Assembly (NCBI GenBank): GCA_029207755.1
Contig: JARCOQ010000002.1
Coordinates: 83,330,317-83,394,316 of the forward strand
Direction: 5' to 3'
DNA: 64,000 nucleotides
From: Chamaea fasciata
Lineage: Eukaryota > Chordata > Aves > Passeriformes > Sylviidae
Part shown: positions 1-10,253 of the stretch, one piece after another
Numbering within the stretch: the stretch's first letter is position 1
Layout of the letters: every line of letters begins with the position of its first letter
Notes under the pieces: generated by a model
Seen by the model: the letters and a program-made list of their open reading frames with translations, nothing else
The model's database searches: none
What the model was told of the DNA's origin: nothing
Translations under genes and position numbers: made by a program

Positions 1-2356
1 ATTGGGCAGACAGACTGACAAAGCTTCTTATAGCCCATCACCCTGCTTCCACCTGCTAAATAGCCCTCCCTGCAGCCCTGGGCCAAGAATTTGTGGGGAG
101 TCTTAGACAGGAATCTTTGACAGGAACTTCATGGAGCCTAATTGTATGTTTGGTGCATAATGAGAAAGGTTTACCCGCACCACTTCTCTTGCCACTGGTG
201 GATGGCAAGAAAAGACAACCCCAAAACCACAGAAGAGTCAGTAATGACAATCTGCTGTGGGCTGTCCTGCAGCCCCACTCTGTACACCATGCTCTGTTGT
301 CTTCCCAGTCATGCAGGAGGTCTGCTCTGCACAGCTTTTTTCTCTGCAATCTCTAACATCACCCTACGAGATAACGGGGATCATATATGTAGGATAGGTA
401 GGGTTTTGTGGAAAACAGCAGCACTGGAATGTACTGTAAAATCCTAGATGTCAAAGGGATTTCTGTTAAAGGGATATACTCTGTGTTTCCAAACCAGCCT
501 TCCTGCCTTCCTACAGCTAGAGACACTTCCAATTTATAAGAGAACACACACCAATTAAATACGAAGAGTTCTTGTTTGCACATGACAACATTAGATACTG
601 CAGTACCTTTCCTTTACTCAAAATAATTAAATATAAACACATGTTTTGGCAATGGCATTGCGGGAGCGTGTGTGTGTGTGTGTGTGTGTGTGATTTTAGA
701 TTGTAACTCTAGGGGTAGGTTTTCAGCTGAGTTTTCCTCTATCCCAGGATGGCAGGGCCAGGGTTATGTGTGTCAATGGCCATGTGAGGATAAGCCTGTG
801 GTGGGAGGTTTTCTGAGCTGCAATACTGAAGCCCTGCTCTGTTTCTGTGGGCCTCAGGCTAAGAGCAACAACTCTTCTCCATGCTGCTGTGACAACTTGT
901 AGGTGTCTTTGCCACAGGAGGGACAAGATCGGCTGTCTGACTTGTGGGGAAGCTGTTGAGAGATGCAGGCCTGGAGGGGAATGTATATATAGAATATATG
1001 CATCCCTCCTCAGCTAGTAATTTTTTAGAATTTCAGTTTCTGCCTGATAAAGTGAAGGTGACAGTGCAGAGGAAGTTTTTTTTCCCCCAGTCTTAGAGGA
1101 AAAGGGCTTTGATAAATAATAGGATGAGCAAGACAAGAATTATTATTTCTGGGCATTACTTTGAGAAGATATGATATTTCATAGCCTCGTGGACACTAAG
1201 ATTAAATTCTTGATTTTTAAATCCAAAAAGCCTCTTCAATAAAGTAACATAACCTGTTGATCTTATTTGTACATAAAATATCGAAGAAAAATTACTCCTC
1301 CACTGGTACTTTTAAAATGGATGTTCAGCCGCTTGGGCTGGGGAGAAAGGGATGAAAAGGGGTGACAGATGTGGCTTAAATACTGTATTAGCCCTTTTAT
1401 TTATTTAATTTATTTATTGTCACTGTATTAGCCAAACGCAAGATGGGTGGTGGCTGGACCAATTTGTTGTTGTGGCTAAAAAACTCTTGCTGGTGCATAG
1501 CTCCAGAATGTACCCAAAATAGACTTTTCTTGGCTAAAATCTCTCGTTACCTTCATGTGATATAATCTCACCTATGTCTCATTGCTGATGGAGGCATTGC
1601 AAGGTAAGAGAAGAGGAGAAGAAGTAAAAGTCGAGTTCTGTAACTACAGAGAGATGTGATCATTTGAGAATTTCTTGAATGCACCGATATCTTAGAAGCT
1701 TAGATACCATGGAGATAGTTGCCTTAGCAATGTTTTAGCCACATAGGCATTCATAATCAAGCCTGCCTCTTGTTGTTTTTTTTTTTTTCCCCCCGAAGCT
1801 TTTGTGAGTGTACAGTAAAGCAGTTTATGGGTTTTTAACTAGACTTCAGATTTTCTCTCAAGCTTCTCATCCTTGACATTCTTTTATTTTTTCATTGACA
1901 TTAATTCTGAAAAGAAATGTCTTTCAAGCCAAGGCTTTGTACATATAAGACCTTGTCTGATTTGGTCCCTCTTCATCTCAAGATTAAAAAAACTCCCACT
2001 TAGAGGGTGAGAAAGGATACATTTCAGAGGTCGCGTTCAGATTTTTGTCTTTTAAAAACCAGTACAGCCTGAGCTGCTGTAGGTTTAACATTTCCACAGC
2101 ATGACATCATTTCAAAATCTGTGTATTTTCACAGTAGGAACTCAGACAAACCAAATGTTATGAAAAATTGAATAAGTGGGCAGATATGTCTATTATGATT
2201 TGCAGAGTATCTTAATAAAACCAATATATAAAAATATAAAGTGAGATTAAAGACAAAAGCAATTATCTCCTCTAGTTGGAATTGGAAGTATTTGCATTTC
2301 AACATTTGCATTTATGTTTTGGAAGACAGTTTGGTGTAGAAGAAGAGAATAAGGGT
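1..2356. other. Upstream or intron 1 sequence, no gene seen
   Basis: AT-rich non-coding DNA with short chance reading frames only. It contains a (GT)12 tract near 668 and several T runs. I recognise no coding exon, RNA gene or mobile element. It is either intron 1 or 5' flank of OCA2, depending on where the untranslated first exon lies. One TCATGTGA octamer (a MITF-type site) occurs at 1553-1560. Confidence 0.6.
668..692. repeat. (GT)12 microsatellite
   Basis: An uninterrupted run of alternating G and T of 25 bp, preceded by GGGAGC. Such tracts vary in length between individuals. Confidence 0.97.
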
Positions 2357-2990
2357 GTCCTCACCCCTGATATGTAACAGCTGTGTTGATTACCCAATTC
2401 AGCCTAGCCCCTGATGAGTCACAGCTATATCCAATAAAGATAAATGTGATAAAAGGGAGTGGGTTAGCTGGTGAGGGAGGATCATGGAGGAGGGAGAGTG
2501 GTTCATGAGGAAGAAGAAGGAGGAAGGTCTTGAGGAGAGAGAATCCCTGCTGTGAGGTCAGTCTGGGTCTGCAGTTAGAGCTTGTTGTTGGAACCTGCAG
2601 TCATAGTCTAACTGGGTAAGAGCCTGCATTCAGAGTCTGTAAGCCAATATATGCAGTCATAGTTCAGCAGGAAATAACCAGCAGTCAGAGGCTGCAAGGT
2701 AAACCTACAGCAGGAGCTTGCTGCAGCCAGAGTCAGTGAATAGTTGGAGTCAGGATGGCTGAGCTGTAAAGAGGAAAAAAACCAGGACCCTTTTTGTGCT
2801 GTGATAAGAAAGAAGCCTGTGTCTTGGCTCATTTCTACCCTTTAACAAGAGGGCTGCTGTGACATTTTTGAATTTTAGAACAGGCAAAACTGCTGCCTGG
2901 TAAGGCAGCAGGCTACCAGAGGTGACAATAAAGTGTTGGTGGGGCAGTGGTGGCCTCTGTATGGTGTGTGCTTGCCCTCCCAACACCTCC
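2357..2990. other. Promoter-like stretch with minisatellite; possible old LTR
   Basis: This stretch is richer in G and C than its surroundings. It has a perfect AP-1 site (TGAGTCA near 2414), a CCAAT element near 2429, a TATA-like GATAAAAG near 2450, a purine-rich block, a degenerate minisatellite and an AATAAA at about 2929 followed by GT-rich sequence. The mix suits an old retroviral LTR or another promoter-bearing element on the + strand. I could not find TG/CA ends with a target duplication, and the TATA-to-AATAAA distance of nearly 480 bp is long for an LTR. The untranslated first exon of OCA2 is another possibility. Confidence 0.3.
2565..2755 (+). repeat. Degenerate 26-29 bp tandem repeat
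   Basis: About six diverged copies of a unit that begins like TGCAGTCATAGTCT recur near 2569, 2594, 2623, 2650, 2679 and 2704. Spacing is roughly 25 to 29 bp and copies differ at many positions. It looks like an old minisatellite inside the promoter-like stretch. Confidence 0.6.
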
Positions 2991-3411
2991 CAGCTTTAGA
3001 TTCCATGCAGGAGTAGAAAACCTGGCTTTCCAGGACTTTCACCCAGGATTTTGTCTTTGATCACAAAAGCTCTGTGATTTTCCGGCCATTGGGAAGCCCT
3101 GGACCAGTTCAGTGACAGTGTGTTTGGTTTTACATCACCCAGGTTTGTGCTCCTTACACCAGGCATCCCTTTATGGAAATACCTAAGAGGAGAGGTATAA
3201 TCCACTGAAAATTGAAATGTCTTCATTGTTTCTTGGTGTATGCTAGCCATGTCTCAATATGGGAGCCCTGTGAAAGCAATAGATGCTACTTTCTTTTTTC
3301 CAGTTGTTTACTGCACTTTCCCTACCTTTCCTTTCATTTTTCTCCCTTCCAAGAAAACCAATAAAGTACCATTATGAAACGGCTTATTTATGTTGATTTT
3401 TTTCTGGCTGT

Positions 3412-3905
3412 TAATCACAGTCTCATAGACCAACTCATGTTGGACTGGACCTCAAAAGACCATCTGGTCCAACCTTTTGTAGGAGCCTCAATGAGATTAC
3501 CTAACCTGTTCAGCTGTGCTTTCAAAATCTGCAGTGATGCAACCTCTACCCCTGGGGATGCTGTTGCTGTTATTCTTACTGCAAAAAATTTCTTTCTTGT
3601 ATTGAGATGAAACCTATCCTCATGCAACTCATACCCATTGCCTCTTTTCTTCTTTGTGTGGCTGCTTGTGAAGAGAGAGCCTGTTGTCTTTGTATTTACT
3701 TTTTGACCACTGAAACTACAACAAGGTCTTCCTTGAACCTTCTCTTCCTGAGGGGGAAAATACTTAAATCCTATTGCCTTTTCTCATAGGGCAGATTCTC
3801 CAGCTCTTTGATCATCTTTGTGGCCCTCCTTTGGAGTTGTGTAGTCTGCACTGTTTTTGAATTGTGAACCAGGACTGGACACGGTACTCCAGCTACTGTG
3901 CAGTG
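3412..3905 (-). mobile_element. CR1 LINE fragment (old, minus strand)
   Basis: Read on the + strand, this matches the reverse complement of a CR1 3' end. It starts with an AATCACAG/TCATAGA tail, then has the GGACCTCAAAAGACCATC and CTGGTCCAACC blocks. Near 3604 is TTGAGATGAAACC, near 3820 TTTGTGGCCCTCCTTTGGA, and near 3890 GGACACGGTACTCCAGC. Several small indels break all reading frames, so this is an old 5'-truncated copy. Its sense strand is the minus strand, opposite to OCA2. Confidence 0.85.
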
Positions 3906-4794
3906 ATGGGAAGAGTCAAGTTTGTTAATCTGCTTATTAGGACAGGTGAAAAATATTAGGAGAGGTGAACTAAGTGCATTAAGAATAGAAAGAAATACAA
4001 GACTGGGGAAGGGTATGCCACCTGGGGAATTTCTGATTTAGATTTTGTTAGGAAGACTATCTTTACCTGGAGTCAAGACATGTGTTTGTGGTGGCTTGTA
4101 TGTGAAGTCTTTTTTTTTTTTTTTTTCTTTCAGTAACTTCCATTCCCTTCTAATCTGCAAGGCCATGAGAGCTCCAATCTGCACAAAATCATAATTAGCT
4201 GTTTGTCATTTCTGTTTCAAGTGATTTCTCCCACTGGGACTGAAGCAGAGCCTATTATTGTGCTATTTTTGCCCCACAGCCCTGCAGGAGTACCTAAGTG
4301 TCCTGTGCTGAGATCTCTGCAGGGAGGAGCAGGTATGTGCTCTGACAAGGCTGTGGTCCCCCACCTGAAGGATGCTGGAGACTGATGGATGTATTTCCCA
4401 AGCTCTTGCTGTCCTCTGCAGTGGCTTTGGCACTTTATGCTGAAATATTCCCATGGTTAAACTCCACAGCATGTGTTTAAGACAGGCTGATTTTTAATTC
4501 AATTGTCATGTCTGAGTTGTGCACTTTGTGGGATTCTGAAGTGGTTTTTATAACTTTTCAGATTGAATTTTAATGATGAGAACATAAAAGCTTCTTGACT
4601 CTTACACACTGGTTTTTTTTGTTATAATCACATCATAAAACCTCATTTTCATCAAGGTTTGATTCACATTTCATAAATGCCTCTGGCAACTGCTGGAATG
4701 GCACATTGTCTTCATAAACTCAAGTACCTGCTCTGCTCAACAAGGGCCCATCATCTGTGGTGGATCTACAGCAGGATAGGGCTTTCTGTGGGAG
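3906..4794. other. Non-coding stretch, nothing recognised
   Basis: Unique-looking AT-rich sequence with a T run near 4111. I see no coding exon, RNA gene or repeat family that I recognise. A 114-codon reading frame that starts at 4677 crosses the LTR boundary at 4801 and is taken as chance. Confidence 0.5.
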
Positions 4795-4800
4795 CACAAG
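4795..4800 (+). repeat. Left target site duplication of the LTR
   Basis: CACAAG, identical to 5383-5388 on the far side of the LTR. A 6-bp duplication is the size made by alpha- and betaretrovirus-type integrases. Confidence 0.85.
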
Positions 4801-5382
4801 TGTTGCGGTCTGATCTGGTTGTGCAGGTGCCACGACTTTCCTTGTCAGAATTGCCTTTAAAAGACAGCCAGACCAGTAGAGGTACCGGCACCCTTAGGTG
4901 CAGAGCGATCAGCTCTCACGTGCGCTCTCAAATGCAGAGTGATTTGCTCTTTGTGAGGCTGCCTGAGCAGCAGAGCCGCATTTGCCACCCTGGATGGTGC
5001 AGGAGTAAAACAGCAAGATGAGCTCTTTCCAATCTCCAGAAGAGCTGCTTTATTCCATGAAGTTGGAAGAGGAAAGAGCTGGGTGGCCCCAGGGGAGAGG
5101 GACTATATAGGGTAGCCAGAGGTGGGGTTTCACAACTTGGCCAATGGGGAAAGGAATTGGGAAAGGATCCAAAATGCATCAATGGGGGAAAGGAAAAACC
5201 AGGAACTGAGGGTACAGCAAATCAGATGTGAACAATTAGCATACTGTGCAAGGATTCATGGAACTGTTTAATTTTGCTCACTGTGAGCAAGAGGAGAACA
5301 CACCAGCTTAAAGGCAGCTCACAAGTTGCAAACCTTCCCTGGGAGGGTAATCTCCTCTGTGGTGTTCTTAGGGGTCACCACA
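4801..5382 (-). mobile_element. Solo LTR of an endogenous retrovirus (ERVK-like)
   Basis: A 582-bp element with TG...CA ends (TGTTGCGG at the left, TCACCACA at the right), flanked by the perfect 6-bp duplication CACAAG. On the minus strand it reads like an LTR: U3, a TATA box (CTATATAG at 5103-5110), then an AATAAA signal about 50 bp downstream (complement of TTTATT at 5049-5054), then about 230 bp of U5. No internal retroviral sequence adjoins it, so it is a solo LTR left by recombination between the two ends of a provirus. The 6-bp duplication and short R favour an ERVK (betaretrovirus-like) or alpharetrovirus-like origin. The family name is inference; the structure is seen directly. The intact duplication suggests a fairly recent insertion. 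Confidence 0.88.
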
Positions 5383-5388
5383 CACAAG
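5383..5388 (+). repeat. Right target site duplication of the LTR
   Basis: CACAAG, identical to 4795-4800, directly after the terminal CA of the LTR. Confidence 0.85.
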
Positions 5389-5828
5389 GGCTGGTGGAGA
5401 GTGATGACTTCCCGTGAGGCTGCTGCCGCTGCCACCACAGCTGCTGGAGAAAAGCTGTGTGGTGGGGGTGAAGCAGTGCAAAGGCATTCTGCAGCAGTGA
5501 CTCTTGTGCCACTGATGCAGAGGTGATTTTGGCTTATTTTATGGGATAAGTCAGTGCAAGTCACTGGGAGATTTGTGGGAGAAAATCATGGTAGACATGA
5601 AAAAGTAGAAGATCCCTCTACTTATCAAATTCAGTGCTTATAGTGGCTAATTCTGAAGTTACAAAGATGTTTAAAATATTGGAATTTTTCTTGGTTAAAA
5701 TAAATGAACAAGGGAAATACCCAGAAATGCACTCAAAGAAATCTGATTGGCATTTTAAACATACTTGTACTGCAGTAAACATTGAGTCAGTTCCATTTAA
5801 TCCTAGTATATTTATTTTCATTTTTTAG
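5389..5828 (+). other. Intron 1 end or 5' flank, up to the exon 2 acceptor
   Basis: Non-coding sequence with a GCTGCTGCCGCTGCC-like stretch near 5418, ending in a T-rich acceptor (TTTTTTAG at 5821-5828). No other feature is recognised. Confidence 0.6.
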
Positions 5829-6118
5829 GAGAACGCCCCCCAGGGACAGATGTACTTGGATAACAAAGATTACAGTACAGTTTCTAGACAACAAGAGATG
5901 GAGCTGAATCAGACCTCATCACATCAAACCAGTTTATCTGCAAAGGTGGCAGCCAAACCAGTGGCCAGAAGTTGCAATGAGCTGCAGTTATTAAAGGAGT
6001 ATCATGGTATGGTAGCGAGTCTTGGAGAGCCACAGATCCTGTGTGAAAAATCAACAATAGGGGAGGATAGCTGCATTGCTCTGGGGGAGGATTTCACTCC
6101 TGTGCCCATGCAGGGAAG
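5829..6118 (+). CDS. OCA2: OCA2 exon 2: start codon and N-terminus
   Basis: The acceptor TTTTTTAG precedes 5829 and the donor AAG|GTAAGA follows 6118. The start is ATG at 5850: MYLDNKD aligns with the human N-terminus MHLEGRD. The exon codes residues 1-89 and two bases of Arg90 (269 coding nt, phase 2), against 227 nt in human, so the variable cytosolic N-terminus is about 14 residues longer. The 21 nt before the ATG hold no in-frame stop, and the ATG has C at -3 and T at +4, a weak initiation context. The segment is hydrophilic with no signal peptide, as known for OCA2. The last residues, Gln-Gly-Arg, line up with Lys-Gly-Arg at the human exon 2/3 junction. Confidence 0.93.
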
Positions 6119-9100
6119 GTAAGAATAAGAACAAACAGAATGTGTTTTCTCCAAATCAAAATTAATTTTTATTTCCTTACAGGACAGACTTGTATGTTCA
6201 GTAAGTGAATATTTCTCCCACTGACACAAAAAAGCCAAACCTTAATGGAACATTAGGGCAGTTGTAATTGCCATGGAGGGGTCATGGATCACCAGATTTC
6301 TAAACTAATCTCAGCATTAATAGCCACCACGGGCCAATATTGCTATGTTTTCAAGATCAGACAATTGGCTTTTCTTCTTTACTTAGTGTCAGAAAACACA
6401 CAGAGGTAAAGCAGTTTCCACATCCTATCCTATACCTCTTTCAGAAAAATGCCTCATAAAGATGTAGAGAGAATCTCTACAGCTGAGGCTGCAAACACTA
6501 AAATGGCACAATACAGCATGAATCTGACAGCTGACGCACCACACATCAAGTGGACAAGAAGTGTCCTCTCCTGCATCAGGAAAGGTGCAGGTTACTGGGC
6601 AGGGATGCTAATCTTTCCTGTTGTGACAGATACAACATCAACAATTCTATTTGTAAGTACTTAAAAATAATTTATAGACCCCAAAATATTTCAGGTGGAC
6701 TTTGAAATCTTTGAACCAGCAGCAACCACAGTGAGTGGAAGGCAGCCAGGGTGAACTGTCAGTTTTTTTGGGGGTAGTTTTGAGGATCTTTAGAGGTGTC
6801 ATGACAGAACCTAAAGTGAGAGAGGAGTGCTGCACCTAATCCAAACTCCTGCAGAGCACAGGCCTTGAAGTGCTGCCTGGCAGTGTCTGCATTGAGAAAG
6901 GCTTACACTGCAGATGTGAAGTAAAGTGCCAGCACAGTATCTGGAACCCGATGCTGGAGACCTTTGTTGCATGGCTACAAATCAGGAAAATCGTGTTATG
7001 TGGGAGGTGCATTCCTGGGGGTGTCTCCATAGTTCTGGCTGTCCTGGTGACATCCCTGGTTTAGTGAGCAGGGCTGAGATCTGTCCCATGCCCCTGCATC
7101 TCAGTTAGGAGGAAATGTGCTTCTCTTGGGTAGAAAGGAAGCACAAATTGGGCATTTTGGTTAGTTCCCTGACCTGAGCAAAAGAGCCAGGCTAGCTGGA
7201 TGAGTTTTGTTGTGCCCTTACTTACACACATTGTTAAGTGTGGCATAGAAATCTACAGCAAAACCCAATCAGTACTTTAATGTGCATCTGGAAGTGTTTC
7301 TGTCAGAGTGAGAATTGGAAATCATTATAGTTATGCTTTCCAAATATTAAGGAAGTAATCAAATTATCAGCTTGACCAAAAAAGCCCTATAAATCCTTTT
7401 GAATTTTTTCTTTTAGTATTTGAAGATTTTTATGTTGACTAAGAATTTTACTGGCAGAAACAAATCTTGTAAGAGTTCTTCAGTTCAGTATGTGAAGGGA
7501 TGGGTTAATGTCTTATTCTGAAAGACCGTGGTAAGTACAACATATATGTGAGGATGGGGAGAAGGGAAGGACTCAGTGCATGTGAAGATAAGAGTTTCTT
7601 TTGTGAATTCATATATATATCTTGCTACAGCTGAGTTTTCCAGTGCTATTTACTTTCCTGTTTACTATCCTGGCGCTTGAACAAAATTTGTATTCTTACG
7701 CATGAGCTCTTATCGTTCTGCTAAACTTCTTCCCATTATTTTTCAGTGAGCGATAAGAATTTGTGTACAGGCGATACACAATTTCTGTGAACCTCTGAAC
7801 CATCTGGCAGTCATCTCTGGTCTCAGGTGCCAGAGATGAAAAATACTAGGTCATGGGGGGGGCCACTTTGCTGTGAGAGCAGGGAATAATTCCAAGTCTT
7901 TTGTTAACACTGTTAGTGTTGAGTAAACTGGAGTCACCGTGTGTGATTTAGGAACAAAAGTACAATTAAATAGCCATACCCATGCTACCTTTCAGACAAA
8001 TGCGTATTTAATCTTCTATAGTAGTATATTAGTGTTCAGAAAAGGATCTCTGGAAATTTCTTCTTGTTGATCTTTGCCTCTTGCTCTTCCAATATTGATT
8101 TTTTTTCTTTTTTTAGCATGAAGATTAAACTTATCAGTCTCTCCTTAGCATGTATTTTAACCAATATACATCAGGTGCAGTTAAAATACTGATGTGACCT
8201 GTATGACCATTCTATATGAGTAATTTCCCTTAAATTGTTGGAACTACCCAACAGAATGAAGACAAAAACCTGGATAAACTTTTAGAGTCACAAGTTGTTT
8301 GATTAGTTTCATTGGAATGAGAATTAGCTTTGTAAAAACGATGTAAGTTATTTTGCTTGCAAAGAAAACTACTGATGATTAAAAGAAGAGACTAATCTTC
8401 TTTTTTTTTTCCATATAGTGGTTCACTAAATTGGCACATCTTAATGCATCTACTTAAATTGCTGAACTATCTTTCAGGATAAGATTCACAGGTTCTCTAA
8501 ATTTTTCAAATGTATACTGAGACGAGACTTTCCAAAGAATCTACTTAATGAAACAGGGCATTTATCTCGTTCTCTAAAATTACCGTTTAGAAAGTGTTCT
8601 TGTGTTAAGCAGAGCTGTTTACACTGGGACAGAGATGTCCACCCTATCTTGGACTGAGCATTTCCTTTTGATTGCAACACAGTCCTGCAGGTGTTTTGTG
8701 GTCAATGTACCTTTTGGGCTGCCTGCCTGTCAGAATGCTTTCTCATTTACTTTCCATGTTGAAGAGTGGTACCTTCCAACTCCATTGGCTTAGGTTCCTT
8801 TGGCTCTGTGTCAGGAGATCTGGACCATCCACTGTGGTCACTCCAATGATTCTGTATTTCCAGAGTGTCCTTCCCCTGAAATAAGCCTGTCTTCCTTCTT
8901 GTGAGCACCATAGTTGCTCCAGTCCTGCTTGCAGTGGGCCATGTAGGCATGCCTCTCTGAAGTGGACCATGAACAATCTCCAGTGACATCCTGTTCAGCT
9001 GGAATGCACCTGGCCTAGGTGTATGTTTACACTGAACTGTGGTGTGCTTTGGACTCTCAGAAATGCAGCTTTTACAGTACCAAAACATGCAATGAAGTCT

Positions 9101-9304
9101 GTGTTTTTTTTTTTTTCATTTCTCTCAAATTCCTCAGACTTTAAACAATGCTTTGACCAGGGTCCTTTTCATTACAGTTACATGAAAGTGACTTTTACAG
9201 TTGATGGACCTTGGTTCAAACTACCTTCATGAGCTCCTTACCTTGCAGGAAGATTCCACACTGCTTTGTGGCAGTATCGGCAACACTCTTCAGGTCAGCA
9301 CTGA

Positions 9305-9338
9305 CACTTCTAAAGACACAGGCACTTCTAAAGACACA
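9305..9338 (+). repeat. Two copies of a 16-bp unit
   Basis: CACTTCTAAAGACACA occurs at 9305-9320 and 9323-9338, separated by GG: a perfect short tandem duplication inside intron 2. Confidence 0.95.
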
Positions 9339-10202
9339 CTCCCTTCCATCATGTCTCTGTACATGTAGAATGTGGCCCCCAAAAAACCCCTTTGGTCTCG
9401 TCCTTATCAGTGCTATTTGCATGGGAAGGACATAACAGCATGATTTTATACGAACCAAATCTGAAATCCTCCTTTTTGATCCACAGGAAGGGGGTGAAGT
9501 CAGCTATTTTTGTTTTAGGAGTTCATGAGCGTCAAAGGTAATCCATAGAAATGAGGTAAATAGTAATTCTTGATTCCGTGTAAGCAATTGCTTTACATTA
9601 CTCCACTGAAGTTATTATTCGGATGAACTCGGCTCTGGAGTTTTATGGTCATGTAATATGATAATCCTTAGACTTTTTCTCTATTCTTTGTGTCATTAAC
9701 AAGATCCATCTATAGGATAACAAAAAAAAAAACCCTACAAAAAAAACCCTTAAATTTTTTTTAGTCTGTTTGAAAATGTGTTTCAGCAAGCAAAACTATT
9801 TCTTTCAGCATTTCCCCTGTCCCTTAGTTTCACTTACATGATGAAAAGTAAGAATAGTCAACCAAATCCACATCTTCCTGAATCTCTGGTCCCAAGGATC
9901 AGTAGGGAGATTGGCTTGCAATGAGAAGGTCAGTGAGTAAAAAGTGTCTATTGAACCCTTGGTTTGTAGCAAAACAGCAGGAAGATTGCAATTTTTTTTC
10001 CTGTTAGCTGGAGAAACTGGAAGAGGAGAAGGTATTGTATAGTGAGAAGTCAATAGGAGAGTGAAGTTATGCTTTTAGCCATAAGGGATTATAAATCTCA
10101 ATTTTGATTTTTAATTATGTTGATGTATTGCTACTTTTAAAAGACGTTTATGAGATTTAGAATTGGATGTCAAGAAGATATGGTTGCTGTCTAAATAAGT
10201 AA

Positions 10203-10253
10203 AATTTATGTGACAATTTAAAAGCTTCTTTAATTTATGTGACACTTTAAAAG
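10203..10253 (+). repeat. Two copies of a 22-bp unit
   Basis: AATTTATGTGACAATTTAAA begins at 10203 and recurs from 10232 with one A-to-C change. The two copies lie 29 bp apart. Confidence 0.9.

Noticed and set aside
4677..5021. A 114-codon + strand frame.
   Set aside because: It begins outside and ends inside the solo LTR, antisense to it, so it cannot be an old gene.
1..5828. Search for the 3' end of HERC2, the upstream neighbour of OCA2 in mammals.
   Set aside because: No + strand frame shows HECT-domain or other HERC2 sequence that I recognise.
6445..6584. A 140-nt open segment after TCTTTCAG and before AAAG|GTGCAG, in frame with exon 2, looked like an extra exon.
   Set aside because: Exon 2 joins exon 3 (26794) directly with the human junction and phase. 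Including 140 nt would shift that frame, and the peptide has no convincing match to OCA2.
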